Assembly: GCA_002811675.1 (NCBI GenBank)
Contig: PDIM01000034.1
Location: forward strand, 1-58,895
DNA length: 58,895 nucleotides
From: Ichthyosporea sp. XGB-2017a
Lineage: Eukaryota > Opisthokonta > Ichthyosporea
Direction of reading: 5' to 3'
Part shown: piece by piece, positions 21,901 through 31,334 of the stretch
Position numbering within the stretch: the stretch's first letter is position 1
Layout of the letters: each line of letters starts with the position of its first letter
The notes under the pieces: generated by a model
The model's input: the letters and a program-made list of their open reading frames with translations, nothing else
Database searches by the model: none
Told to the model about the DNA's origin: nothing
Made by a program: the position numbers and the translations under genes

Positions 21901-23703
21901 TGTGGTTTCTGAAGTCGCAGCGCACGCAGGGGGTGCGAATTTTTCTCTATAAAGATCACCCAGGTAACCAGTTCCATCAGCTGAATTGGCTTTGTTTCGT
22001 ACATAAAAGAATACATATACTGAACCACTAGCAAATTTTGTCACCGTAATATCTGTAGAGGCAATCTGCTCGTTAGGAGATGATACATATGCTGCTATTC
22101 TATCTACAAGCTGTGTTCTCTGAACAGGTGTGAAAGTTCCAAGCGTATCAGTGATCACAAAGGCAATCGTTGCCGTTGGAACCCCAATTGAACCTGCTAT
22201 ATCAATAGTAAATCTGAATGTTGTTTCCAGCCCCTGCGCATCAGTTGCCTTGAGATCAAAAGTCCAAGCACCAAATTGTTCATCAAATGGAACACCACTA
22301 AAAAGAAGATTGGTTGTATCCCTTGAAAGCCAGCTTAGATCCGAATCAGTGGGTACTGTGGATGAGAATCCACTATTAAAAGACACTGCATTAGACGAAT
22401 ATGATAACGAGGCGGCCCCACCATCATCTGAAAATACTCCTGTTAAGTCAATAGAAACGTATCCATTACCAAGTTCATAAGAATAAGCAGTAAGGTTCGC
22501 AATATTCAAAGAAGGTGGAGAATTTGTCGACGCTGGACTTGATGTTGAAGTGGGACTAAGAGTTGAAGTTGTGGGGGCACCGCTTGTTGATACACTAATA
22601 GAGCTTGTCGTGGCCACCGGTGTTGTTGTTACGGTCGTTCCAAGGCAGTCGGATATTAAAAACCAGTCTATATGGTTAGCGGGAGTTCCGAAAAAAAGTT
22701 TCCCATTGAGTACAGCCCCCGAAATGTACGTAGATGTAGGGTCAGAATTAGTAGTGCCTTGCAAGTTTTTTGTCTGAAATGCGCTTAAGTCGACAGGTTC
22801 GACAGCGCGGCTAGTGGAAAACTCATGTACCCCAAGATACAGCTGTGGGATAGAGGATGTTAGGTCAATAGCACCTGAGGTAACTTGATTTTTGGCAAGC
22901 GCTACACTTGAAGTTACACTAAAAGACAGAACATTGATTTTGTAGAGTACAGCTCTGGAAGTGCTGCCGCTTACAAATGGGACAAAGGAGGCAATATAAA
23001 CAAAACTCGACCCAGTATCAAGCAATAGAGGGCTTTTGTAAAACGAAGAAGCTACCTCTAGTGTACTTTTCACAGAATCTTTGAGGAGATCAACATTTAC
23101 AAGTACACCTGACCATACAGCAAAATATGCCTCAGAGCGTGCGGCGAATATTGCAGCCGATGAGACTGCACTGTTTGTTGTAACAGAATTTGCGAAAGAG
23201 ACTTCAGTGATCCCAGACAAATCTTCTGGTACTACTTTCACAAAGCCTCCAGGATTTTCGTAGATTCCAAAATAAAGAAAGTTCCCATTCGTGCTACATG
23301 TTGATAAACTCCTTGCATAAGGTTGCTTAACACTGGCAATTGTAAGAGGCGAATCCGATTTTGTTATTCCCACTTTTACAATATACCCTTCTTTAGTTGC
23401 AAAATATGCAAATAAATTTAGCACCACCCCGCAGATTATGTTTTTTGCGTCCGCATTGCCTTGCGACAGTACCAAAGTGTCAATCTTGTTCCCTGTATCC
23501 GAAGACACGCGTACAAGACGATCGGAATTTGAACCGGCAACAAATATTACATACCCCTCAGACGTAATAGGTAGAGAAGCTCCCAGCTCTGTTTCATCTG
23601 TAGCCAATGTTGATTTTGTTGCTGTACAGCTTTGTCCTTGAGGCAATTGAAGATGCACAGAGATCAGCAACCACATGAACAAGAGAGTTCGAGACAATGA
23701 CAT
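18996..23703 (-). CDS. Transmembrane protein with beta-propeller/dystroglycan-like ectodomain and two cytosolic RasGAP-like domains
   Basis: Exon 1 is 23703-19357 and exon 2 is 19265-18996, with a 91-nt intron (GTAAGT donor, TTCTAATAG acceptor, phase 0). The protein is 1538 residues. Order: signal peptide 1-24; about 330 residues of beta-rich repeats resembling a propeller; a Ser/Thr linker near 357-400; a cadherin-like dystroglycan-type domain near 400-505 (DLTGVFSDDGGAASLSYS, FSGVPFDEQFGAWTFDLKA); a SEA-like segment near 510-640; a helix near 660-688 (LILGLVFGLLLLLLLILLLL); then two RasGAP-fold regions near 700-1080 and 1200-1455. Each has the late RasGAP helix motif, FTRFICKALSSP near 950 and FIRYICSALASP near 1370, compared with FLRFICPAIVSP. 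At the arginine-finger position (LFRGNSLATK) I read LFLSQSISAL and LLGQGLSDK, so both look catalytically dead. Inference: it couples extracellular contact to Ras-family GTPases. Exon 2 adds 89 unassigned residues. Confidence 0.85.
19266..19356 (-). other. Intron of the transmembrane RasGAP-like gene (91 nt)
   Basis: The exon reads AAGTTAATA and is followed by GTAAGTATTTTG. The acceptor is TTCACTTCTAATAG followed by GACACC. Phase 0 joining continues in frame for 89 more codons to the stop at 18996. Without splicing the protein would stop after VSIL. Confidence 0.8.
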
Positions 23704-24781
23704 GATCCTTTATGTGATATCCGGAAAGGTATAAAATGGAAATTCCAATGCTATTTGCTTCGAAGATGCGATGCATCACAGTGTACCTGAAATATCAAAA
23801 AGCGTGCTTCCGAGTTGAACAGACAGGAGAGTGTGCCGGCCTCTACGGTCGTTTCTATACGATTTCTACAACAATCCTCCAAGTGACTGGTTGACTCTGA
23901 TTGAGAGGAGAATAAGGGCAAGAAACAAAAGGGGCGGCTGGAACAATAGTTCTCCCAACTCCCTTTCTAGCAGCTATAACTAGCTGTTATAATTATTAAC
24001 CCTTAACCCCTCCCTCCCGCCCAGCTCGGCCACAGGTATGCATGAATATCTGCTGCATTCCATTCCCGGCCCCTAGCCCTATTGTCTGTGGTCATGATCA
24101 TCCCACTGTCGCCGGGAGAAATTCCACAATTCCACCCAACTGCTGTCACAACTCCTGAGTCCTGACTGCTGCTGGCGCGGCGGCCACTCTCTCAGAGTAC
24201 TCTAGCTGCACAGCCTGCAGACTGCAGAGGTATAGCTGGGATGCATAGACACTTAGACAGAATGGTAGATCTACTGACGCAACTGCTATAGTGCAATAAC
24301 CTCCATGGCCACAGGTGACGGGGCAGAGAGAGAGAGAAAGAGGGATAAAGATAAAGCAAAAAAAGAAAGATAAATCGAAATAAGAAAGATAAATCGAAAT
24401 AAGAAGTGCAATAACCTCCATGGCCACAGGTGACGGGGCAGAGAGAGAGAGAAAGAGGGATAAAGATAAAGCAAAAAAAGAAAGATAAATCGAAATAAGA
24501 AAGATAAATCGAAATAAGAAAGATAAATCGAAATAAGAGGTATCTGAAAGAGGGGTGGAGAAAAAGAGTTAAACAGTCACCACAAAGGCACTCAGTTATT
24601 TATTTGAGAAGAAGAAAGGAGGACGTTGCATTTCAAATGGCTATTGTTTGTTGCTGGATTGTAACTGTTATTTAAGTACATTTATCAATCTGAGCTTTTC
24701 TACTATTTTTAAAGAAGTGTGATCATTCTTCTCTGATAAAAAAAGAAAAAAAACACAACATACACAAGCACACAAAGGACG
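23704..24781. promoter_or_regulatory. Divergent intergenic region between two surface-protein genes
   Basis: This 1.08-kb spacer lies between two divergently transcribed surface-protein genes. It includes a GC-rich stretch around 24000-24190 (CCCTCCC and GGCGCGGCGGCC) and a purine-rich tandem duplication at 24291-24538. The bases just before the plus-strand ATG are A-rich, as expected of a 5'UTR. I see no gene here: the minus-strand frames at 24146-24474 only read the duplicated purine-rich DNA. Confidence 0.45.
24291..24538. repeat. 115-bp tandem duplication with a nested 19-bp repeat
   Basis: The segment beginning gtgcaataacctccatggcc at 24291 recurs, essentially identical, at 24406, giving a 115-bp period. 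Inside, the 19-bp unit agataaatcgaaataagaa occurs twice in the first copy and three times in the second. Near-identity suggests a recent duplication or an assembly artefact. Confidence 0.9.
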
Positions 24782-27700
24782 ATGAGCTTAAGGCGGGGAC
24801 AGTTCCTGTATAGGTTGGCGTTCTTCCAAGGAATGCTACTGCGGGGATTACAGCTTGTGGCCTGGGTTATACTATTGAATACATCATTTGCATGTGCCAA
24901 GTACACCAGATGGAAAAATGCCGTTGATGGCAATTGGGAAACTGCTGGGAACTGGGATACGGGAAGAGTTCCTTCAAAATACGATGAAGTGGTTATAGAT
25001 GCAGTTGGAACGTACACGGTGACAATGAGTACAGCTTCAAAAGCGGCTTCTGTTTATATCGGCTCTTCTACTGGCACACAGACACTTAAAATAGGGAACA
25101 CCCTATCAGTACAGGGGTATTTCGTCGCCGCCTCGACAGGAATCGTTGAGATTTTTAATGCCCAAAACGGAGCTATTGCGGGTTACAACGGGGAATTAAA
25201 ACGAGCTAATGAACTCGAGATAGCTGGGACTCTAAAAACTCTCTCGGGGTCTTTACGGGCGCACTGTGATATAAAAGGGACTTTATCTGCTAGTGGTAGC
25301 TCGGTAGAATTCAAAGAAATGAATGCAACAATCAGTGGCGCATTGCAGTGGACTTCAGGTTCAATCACCCTTTTGAATGCAAATTTTACTATTGCTTCCG
25401 GGGGGAAACTGGATATTTCTGCAAATGCTGATGCTTTGTTGAGTAGCAATGGCAATGTACAGAACAACGGCAGTGTAAGCGTCAGCTTAAACAACCCTTC
25501 AAATGTTGCGAAAGTGCATAGCAATTTTACTAATGTTGGCGCAATAGCTGCCACACAGGGAACGCTATGCTTTATTCAAAAAGCTACGTTTGAGTCCACG
25601 TCTTCTGTTTCTGGAACTTCGGGAGTACAATTCAAGGGTGGTGAGAATACCATCGCGGGCTCATATACCGCAAAAGAATTGCAGTGCTCTGGTGCTAGTA
25701 CAAAAGTCGTTGTTCCCGGGACAGTGAGCAGTTTAGCAATTGATACTTTTCTTGCGGATGAAGGCTGTCAATTGAATATTTCATTGGCCGAAACTTCTTC
25801 ATTGCCTTCTGCTGTTTCTAAAAATGGGTCATACGTTTCTATTTCTGGTGTTTCTCCTAACACCCTAACTTTGGCAAATGCTCAAGCAGATGGAGGTACC
25901 ATAGAGTTAGCAATAGATGGGTCTTTAGGTTTGGCGGAAATTAAAAATGATGGCAAAATATTGCTTAATGCCACTACTAAAATAACTACACTATCTGAAG
26001 AGTGGGGATCTTTAGAAACTATGAAAGATATAAATATTGGGAGTCACAGTTGGAAACGTGGAAGTATAGTGGGCCCTGGTATAGTGAGAATTACCGAAAT
26101 ATCAACCTTATCCACAAATGTTTCTAAGGTGATCGATGGAACAAATGTGAGTGTAAAGGGCAAATTAGTTTGGCAGGGTGGTGAGCTCCTGCTGGTCAAT
26201 TGTGGACAACTCACTGCTGATGTTGGTAGTGAAATTATTATCAATCCTTCATCCACCTCTGATACCATGTTAGCTTCTGCCTCCTCTTCATCTTCAAGCA
26301 CGTGCCTTAGTGTTGTAACAGTGAATGGAACCTTATCTTCTACCTCTGGGAAAACCATCGTGAATGCAAGTCTTGAAGTTAATGGAAAACTCGACTTGGT
26401 TTCGTCCCATATTGTAGTGTCTGGCCTCAATGCCACAACTGGCAGTGTGCTGATTGACTCACAGTCGTCTTTGAGCATTGGGGGTGAGGGGGGCGTGAGT
26501 GTATTTGGAGTAAAGTCTGCCATTTCGGGAACTGGTGTAATGAACACTTTTGGTGGTAATAGCACTTTTGAGGGAAGCATATCCATGACTAACATTACTC
26601 ACCATAACGACTCTGTTGTCCACTATGGTCCATCTGGATCCCTAAAGTCAGACTACCTAAATTTTCGAAATAGTTCTCAGGGCAGCCTTAGCAATGAATT
26701 TACTGTAAATAACATTTACTTGTTTGACAATTCAACCGTGGCTATGAATCCACCTTCAAATCGTTCAATGAATGAAATTTCTTTGAAAGAATCATCAGAA
26801 CTGACATTACCCTCTTCAACTAACATTAGCACAGCTTCCTTATTTTTGTTCAACAGCTCTACCTTGGTTAACCAAGGGCATATTTCCTCTGATATGTTTT
26901 ATTGGTACGGAGGAGCATTTACAAAGGCTGGTACGTTGAGAGTGGCGAAAGTTGGCAATGTTTTGGGCAACAATAGTAAGTCTCTTGCAGATGCAACTAT
27001 AGTCTTCGATAACAACATGACGATGTCTGGACAGGGAACAACACTGATGTCAGGAAGTGCCTCGCTGAACATTTCGGCCTTCTTCATTTTAGATCAGTCA
27101 GACGGTAGTCCTGTTAATGGTTGCTTTATTGAATCTGATCGTCTTGCTGGGAAGACTTCTCATATTAATAACAAAGGCACCATTATAATCCATGGAAATA
27201 ATCCTTCAACTAACCCAAAGACCCCTTGCCTTTCTGTATGGGTGCGCAATGATGCCGGGGAAATCTTGCAGAATAACACAGACATACATCTCGGCGGAGT
27301 TGAGGCGCTCTCCAATTCAGAGTGGAGAACATTGCAGAACGATTCGGCGTCTACCAGCTACTTGGACTGGCGCGACGGCAATATCAGCGTCAAATTAAGT
27401 GTTAATAACTCTGCTCAACTTTTTATTGACAAAGTAAATTTACAGCTATCTTCTCCGTTGACTCTGGAAGTGAATTCGACTAATCGGATGGTTGGTAGTG
27501 AGGGGAAGAGCTTTGGCCTTGGCACTGCAATGCTTGAAAACAAAGGCACACTAACATTTTTGAATGATATAAATTTAACCTCCACCAATACTTCTTCTAG
27601 ACAACTGGTGAATGATGGGGTACTAGAATGTACTAGCTGTACTTTGAACATTAACGTTCCTCTTTTTGAAGAAGGAAACAGCTCTTTTACAAATGGGGGA

Positions 27701-29614
27701 AAAATTATTCTGCAAAACGAGTATGTTAAAACTGGCGGAGTAGCCCAATTCGAAGGTACATCTACTTTGATGAGTGATTTGAATACGCCCTCTTTTTCTT
27801 CTTCCGATCTTGAAGTAGAGGGATATGTAGATTCCGAAAGAGCACGTTTTACTGACTCCAACATCAGAGGCTTTAGGTCTACGCCTATACCTTCGTCTTC
27901 AACACCACAGGGCACTTGCCGACCATTGGATCAAAATATTACTTCGACCAGAGTTTCCTACATCAATGGGACAATAGAAATCACAGGGTCTTCCGCCATT
28001 GATGTCGCTGTATTCCCTCCGTGTAATAGTGCTAAGGCTAAAGCTGCAAATACTACTACCGCGAACGTTATTCCAGAGGGAGTAGTTGGACTAATAGAGT
28101 TTGCAAGGCCCTTATCATTGCCTTTATATTGCTCTGTCTCTCTTTTTGATTCTATTCCAGTTTTAGGGGTGTGGGTTGAAATAATCCGGACCCCAGCCTT
28201 AAGCGGTAATTGTCTTCCGCGGCCTGTAGCTGCGCGTGGTGAATCTAATCTTCCTAATGTTTTGTACGACCTGAAGTTCTCTAATACTTCTGTTTTTGCC
28301 CTCTTCACTGTTAGTTTGTGCGCGAACGTTTGTGCAAATGGAGGCTTATGTGTCAATGGGGAATGCGATTGCCCATCAGACTATTTCGGCCCAACGTGTG
28401 CGTTGTCCGTGGTTGCCGTTGTTGTCTGGATTATTGTTGGTCTTGTAGTAACCATTCTTGCGATTTTGGTATTGTGTTTCTGTCTTAAGCGTCAAGAAAC
28501 GGAAAGAAGAAAAGACTCATCTACAAAACTGAACCCTAGCGTTGCGCGCACGGAGCGAGAGGTTGAAGAAAAATACCCGTGGGTTTCTGACTTTAGTGAC
28601 ACAGACTATGAAAGTGAAAAGGAAAGCAATTTACCACAAATTGTAGCTCCTGTTGCACCTGTCGTCGAAACACACAAACCCACTCGCACAAGGCAAGACC
28701 AAATTCACAAGCAAAAACAAGGTTCAGTTCATCCGAGCAAAAAGCAGGGAGTTTCTTTAAGTAGTTTGACTAGTAGTAAAATTCCCAGTCAGAAAGCACA
28801 AGTTGCTTCCAATGTTCGATCAACCAGACAGACAGACTTGTCCAGCAACTACAGTGATGATTCGTCGATCTTAGACATCATTGGCTCCAGAGACAGTTTT
28901 GTCAAAAAACGTAGAAAATCGCTTCCGCAGTATCGAATGGAAAAGGAGGTTAGCAACCGCAGTCTCCCACTCACTGAGGAGATCCCTGACTATCATGAAC
29001 CAGATGAAAGTAGCCTTGGCCGTGAGCCCGTACCTTTACGTCCTGGTTCTGTTCTTGATCTTAATGAAGAAACTAACACGCTTCCCGAGACCACTCCGCC
29101 TTCTGCTCTTGGTGGAGAAGCCAAACCCTGCGCAGAAAAAAGAGTTGTTAAAACTGAACCTCATCACGAATGGGCTCTTGAAAATGAAGAATCCATTGAA
29201 AATTTGACCAAACTACCCCAGACGAAGGCCTCCTTGCCAAAAGTTAATGCCGGTAACTGGACCCTGGACGATGAAGAGTTAGAGTTGGAATCTGAGTATG
29301 TTCCCAGTGGTTCTCGCAAGAGTTTTGCTTCTGCGGCGTCTCCTCTTCCATTAAATACAGAACCCGATGAGGCATCTATGGCGCTAAATGATAATGTGTA
29401 TGATAACCCTTCCCTGCCGTCTTCCTCTATTCGCTCTGTACCAAGGAGAGGATCGGAAGAGTATGAATATGATCAACTATCCTTGCCACGGGAAATTCTC
29501 GACCCTCAATCTTCGGCATCGGCAAGTGGCTCAGTTCCCATTTCCAATTCTAGCAAGCAAGAGCCAAGGTGTTCACCTTCCCAGTCTGATGATAGTGATC
29601 CCTTTGCTCTTTAA
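24782..29614 (+). CDS. Large single-pass surface protein: beta-helix-like repeats, EGF module, TM helix, long tail
   Basis: Single exon, 1610 residues. A signal peptide covers about residues 1-39, ending NTSFACA. The N-terminus then has NWETAGNWDTGRVPSKYDEV and VVIDAVGTYTVTM, a motif I know from secreted bacterial and protist beta-helix proteins. About 1100 residues of short Ser/Thr/Asn-rich beta repeats follow (GTLSASGSSVEF, GTLKTLSGSL), with many N-x-S/T sites. One EGF-like module sits near 1179-1208 (CANGGLCVNGECDC). The helix near 1210-1236 contains VVWIIVGLVVTILAILVLC and is followed by KRQETERRK. The roughly 370-residue tail is acidic and Ser-rich, with a juxtamembrane KYPWVSDFSDTDYESEKES near 1266. 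Likely role: adhesion or cell coat (inference). It is divergent from the RasGAP-like surface gene. An AATAAA follows 48 bases after the stop. Confidence 0.85.
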   Translation: MSLRRGQFLYRLAFFQGMLLRGLQLVAWVILLNTSFACAKYTRWKNAVDGNWETAGNWDTGRVPSKYDEVVIDAVGTYTVTMSTASKAASVYIGSSTGTQTLKIGNTLSVQGYFVAASTGIVEIFNAQNGAIAGYNGELKRANELEIAGTLKTLSGSLRAHCDIKGTLSASGSSVEFKEMNATISGALQWTSGSITLLNANFTIASGGKLDISANADALLSSNGNVQNNGSVSVSLNNPSNVAKVHSNFTNVGAIAATQGTLCFIQKATFESTSSVSGTSGVQFKGGENTIAGSYTAKELQCSGASTKVVVPGTVSSLAIDTFLADEGCQLNISLAETSSLPSAVSKNGSYVSISGVSPNTLTLANAQADGGTIELAIDGSLGLAEIKNDGKILLNATTKITTLSEEWGSLETMKDINIGSHSWKRGSIVGPGIVRITEISTLSTNVSKVIDGTNVSVKGKLVWQGGELLLVNCGQLTADVGSEIIINPSSTSDTMLASASSSSSSTCLSVVTVNGTLSSTSGKTIVNASLEVNGKLDLVSSHIVVSGLNATTGSVLIDSQSSLSIGGEGGVSVFGVKSAISGTGVMNTFGGNSTFEGSISMTNITHHNDSVVHYGPSGSLKSDYLNFRNSSQGSLSNEFTVNNIYLFDNSTVAMNPPSNRSMNEISLKESSELTLPSSTNISTASLFLFNSSTLVNQGHISSDMFYWYGGAFTKAGTLRVAKVGNVLGNNSKSLADATIVFDNNMTMSGQGTTLMSGSASLNISAFFILDQSDGSPVNGCFIESDRLAGKTSHINNKGTIIIHGNNPSTNPKTPCLSVWVRNDAGEILQNNTDIHLGGVEALSNSEWRTLQNDSASTSYLDWRDGNISVKLSVNNSAQLFIDKVNLQLSSPLTLEVNSTNRMVGSEGKSFGLGTAMLENKGTLTFLNDINLTSTNTSSRQLVNDGVLECTSCTLNINVPLFEEGNSSFTNGGKIILQNEYVKTGGVAQFEGTSTLMSDLNTPSFSSSDLEVEGYVDSERARFTDSNIRGFRSTPIPSSSTPQGTCRPLDQNITSTRVSYINGTIEITGSSAIDVAVFPPCNSAKAKAANTTTANVIPEGVVGLIEFARPLSLPLYCSVSLFDSIPVLGVWVEIIRTPALSGNCLPRPVAARGESNLPNVLYDLKFSNTSVFALFTVSLCANVCANGGLCVNGECDCPSDYFGPTCALSVVAVVVWIIVGLVVTILAILVLCFCLKRQETERRKDSSTKLNPSVARTEREVEEKYPWVSDFSDTDYESEKESNLPQIVAPVAPVVETHKPTRTRQDQIHKQKQGSVHPSKKQGVSLSSLTSSKIPSQKAQVASNVRSTRQTDLSSNYSDDSSILDIIGSRDSFVKKRRKSLPQYRMEKEVSNRSLPLTEEIPDYHEPDESSLGREPVPLRPGSVLDLNEETNTLPETTPPSALGGEAKPCAEKRVVKTEPHHEWALENEESIENLTKLPQTKASLPKVNAGNWTLDDEELELESEYVPSGSRKSFASAASPLPLNTEPDEASMALNDNVYDNPSLPSSSIRSVPRRGSEEYEYDQLSLPREILDPQSSASASGSVPISNSSKQEPRCSPSQSDDSDPFAL

Positions 29615-30072
29615 GAAAAGAAAAAACAATTCCACGAAATCCATGACAGCCCTTATTTAAGAATAAAAATAACCTCATTATTATAATTATGGACATTCAT
29701 CATTCATTGATCCTTGGGAGTAAATGGCTCCTGCCTGCACCGTACGCGTTACGTAATTACAGCTGATTTACTGTGAGGCCGTACACCTCCCTCCCTCCCT
29801 CCCTCCTGTCATGTGGCGTTACAATTTTAATTACACCCAGGATTCGATTTCTTTAGTTGTGAATTTGCTTGATTTATTAGAGGGGCTTTATCCTTGAGGG
29901 CCTTTCACTTTTCTTTACTGGTTACGAAAAAAAAAAAATAATATCTGCTGAACGGCTTTGAACCCGCTTGTCTTTGAGCGAATGGTCCCTTTTTTTGTTT
30001 CATTTGGTTTATCAGTCTGATTCTGCTAGCTTTCTTTCTTATTGCTGTAAACATCAGTTTTGCTTTTCAAAA
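29615..30072. other. Spacer between the surface-protein gene and OPA3
   Basis: It contains the 3' end of the surface gene, a short CTCC tandem run at about 29787-29808, an A12 run near 29926 and the presumed OPA3 promoter and 5'UTR. The in-frame codons before 30073 lack an ATG, so I see no coding content. Confidence 0.45.
29662..29667 (+). terminator. Poly(A) signal of the beta-helix/EGF surface gene
   Basis: AATAAA lies 48 bases after the TAA at 29612-29614, in an AT-rich context. Confidence 0.55.
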
Positions 30073-30927
30073 ATGGTTCTTCCCCTTGGTAAGGTGTTCT
30101 ATTTGGCTGTGAAGCAACTTGCAAAACCTGTTGCTAACGCCATTAAAAGCAATGCAAGAAACTATCCTGCTTTTAAAAGGAGGTGTGTAGCATTTGCGCA
30201 GTTCTATCATAGAACTGAGTCCTGGATTACGATTAGAATGCTGGGAAATTTTAAAGCGGTGAAAGTAAAGGAATTAAATGAGGCAAAAGCTGTTAATCTT
30301 GGTGCAGAGGTTTTGGGTGAGATATTAATCTTCAGCTTAGGGTCTGCGATAATCGTTGAAGAGTATGCGCGATCATCAAGAAAAGAGGCTAAAAAAGAGC
30401 TTAAATTGGCCAATGCGTTTACGGCACTTGAAACTAAGGTGCTCGAGCTGGAGGTGCTTTTGCATTCTGCGAGAAAGGAGCAACAACTCTTGAGAAAGCG
30501 CGTTGCGGAGTTGGAGAACACGAAGAAGGGAATTATCACGAGTAAGCTACCAATTATTGGGGGGTTATCCAGTGGCAAAAATGGGAAGGAAATAGATGAT
30601 GGCGACGAAGAGGATGACGTGATAAAGCCCCAGGTTGTGATTAAGAACCCTGTATATCCTGTTGCAGAAAGTGTTTTAAGAGAGGCGGAGGAGGATGACA
30701 GTGGAAATAGGAAGAAAGGAGACCTCAAAGGTAACAATACAACTTCCGGTTTAATTGCTTTCAATGAAAATGAGGAGAAAAACGAGAAGAGCGAATTGCC
30801 GAAGAATGATACGTCTGTAAAAACTGACTCTAGCATAGATGCACACGGTAATGCAACTAAAGGGGACGATGTTGAGGGGAAATATTCTGGCTGGATTGGC
30901 ACACTAAGATACTATTTGTGGCTCTGA
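30073..30927 (+). CDS. OPA3: OPA3-family mitochondrial protein
   Basis: 284 residues from the ATG at 30073 (context AAAAATGG). The frame is open upstream to 29968 only from a TTG. The conserved family block fills residues 1-115: LPLGKVFYLAVKQLAKPVAN, then FAQFYHRTESWITIRMLG, EAKAVNLGAEVLGEILIFSL and IVEEYARSSRKEA. OPA3 proteins sit in mitochondrial membranes and affect mitochondrial shape and lipid balance. The N-terminal basic/hydrophobic stretch fits mitochondrial targeting. A coiled coil follows near 117-165 (ALETKVLELEVLLHSARKE). The last 110 residues are acidic, Lys/Glu/Asn-rich and probably disordered; that extension is longer than in most animal members (about 180 residues). No introns. 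Confidence 0.9.
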   Translation: MVLPLGKVFYLAVKQLAKPVANAIKSNARNYPAFKRRCVAFAQFYHRTESWITIRMLGNFKAVKVKELNEAKAVNLGAEVLGEILIFSLGSAIIVEEYARSSRKEAKKELKLANAFTALETKVLELEVLLHSARKEQQLLRKRVAELENTKKGIITSKLPIIGGLSSGKNGKEIDDGDEEDDVIKPQVVIKNPVYPVAESVLREAEEDDSGNRKKGDLKGNNTTSGLIAFNENEEKNEKSELPKNDTSVKTDSSIDAHGNATKGDDVEGKYSGWIGTLRYYLWL

Positions 30928-31334
30928 CTTTAGCGTAAAGCAACCAAAGAACCCTTCTTTTTATTTAAAGAATATATGTACATTTGTCAGAGTCCCCAGT
31001 AGCTATTTTTGCTTCTATGTTTTACCGCTAAAATGTCTACACGTCGACACCGGGTGCCGTTGCGCAAATTTGTTTTTCAGAGGGTTTTCAAAGCAAGAAA
31101 GAAAAAGATGTACCCTCGTCCCATCTTAAAGCCTTGCCTAAAATTTGCGATAACTACCGTTTGAGACATCTAAACCTCAGTGTCGGAACAGGATCACCTC
31201 TGTATTCGGGGTATCCGCCCAATTTTAACTCGAATTTTTGCGGTACTGGCCCCTTGAATACAAGAATGCTTCCGCTAGCGACGAAAAGTCTATTTCCTGG
31301 GCTTGCACTCGGCCGATACTTTCCGTTATTGTAA
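30928..31334. other. Intergenic spacer after OPA3
   Basis: This is the 3'UTR region of OPA3 and the start of a decayed segment. The plus-strand 66-codon frame at 31134-31334 has no recognisable protein features. I see nothing else. Confidence 0.4.

Noticed and set aside
24146-24474. Minus-strand frames of 62-93 codons rich in Leu, Ser and Phe
   Set aside because: They translate a purine-rich 115-bp tandem duplication; the repeated peptide is a by-product.
29968-30072. N-terminal extension of OPA3
   Set aside because: The 35 extra codons begin at TTG and lack homology. The ATG at 30073 starts exactly at the conserved LPLGKVFYLAVKQ block.
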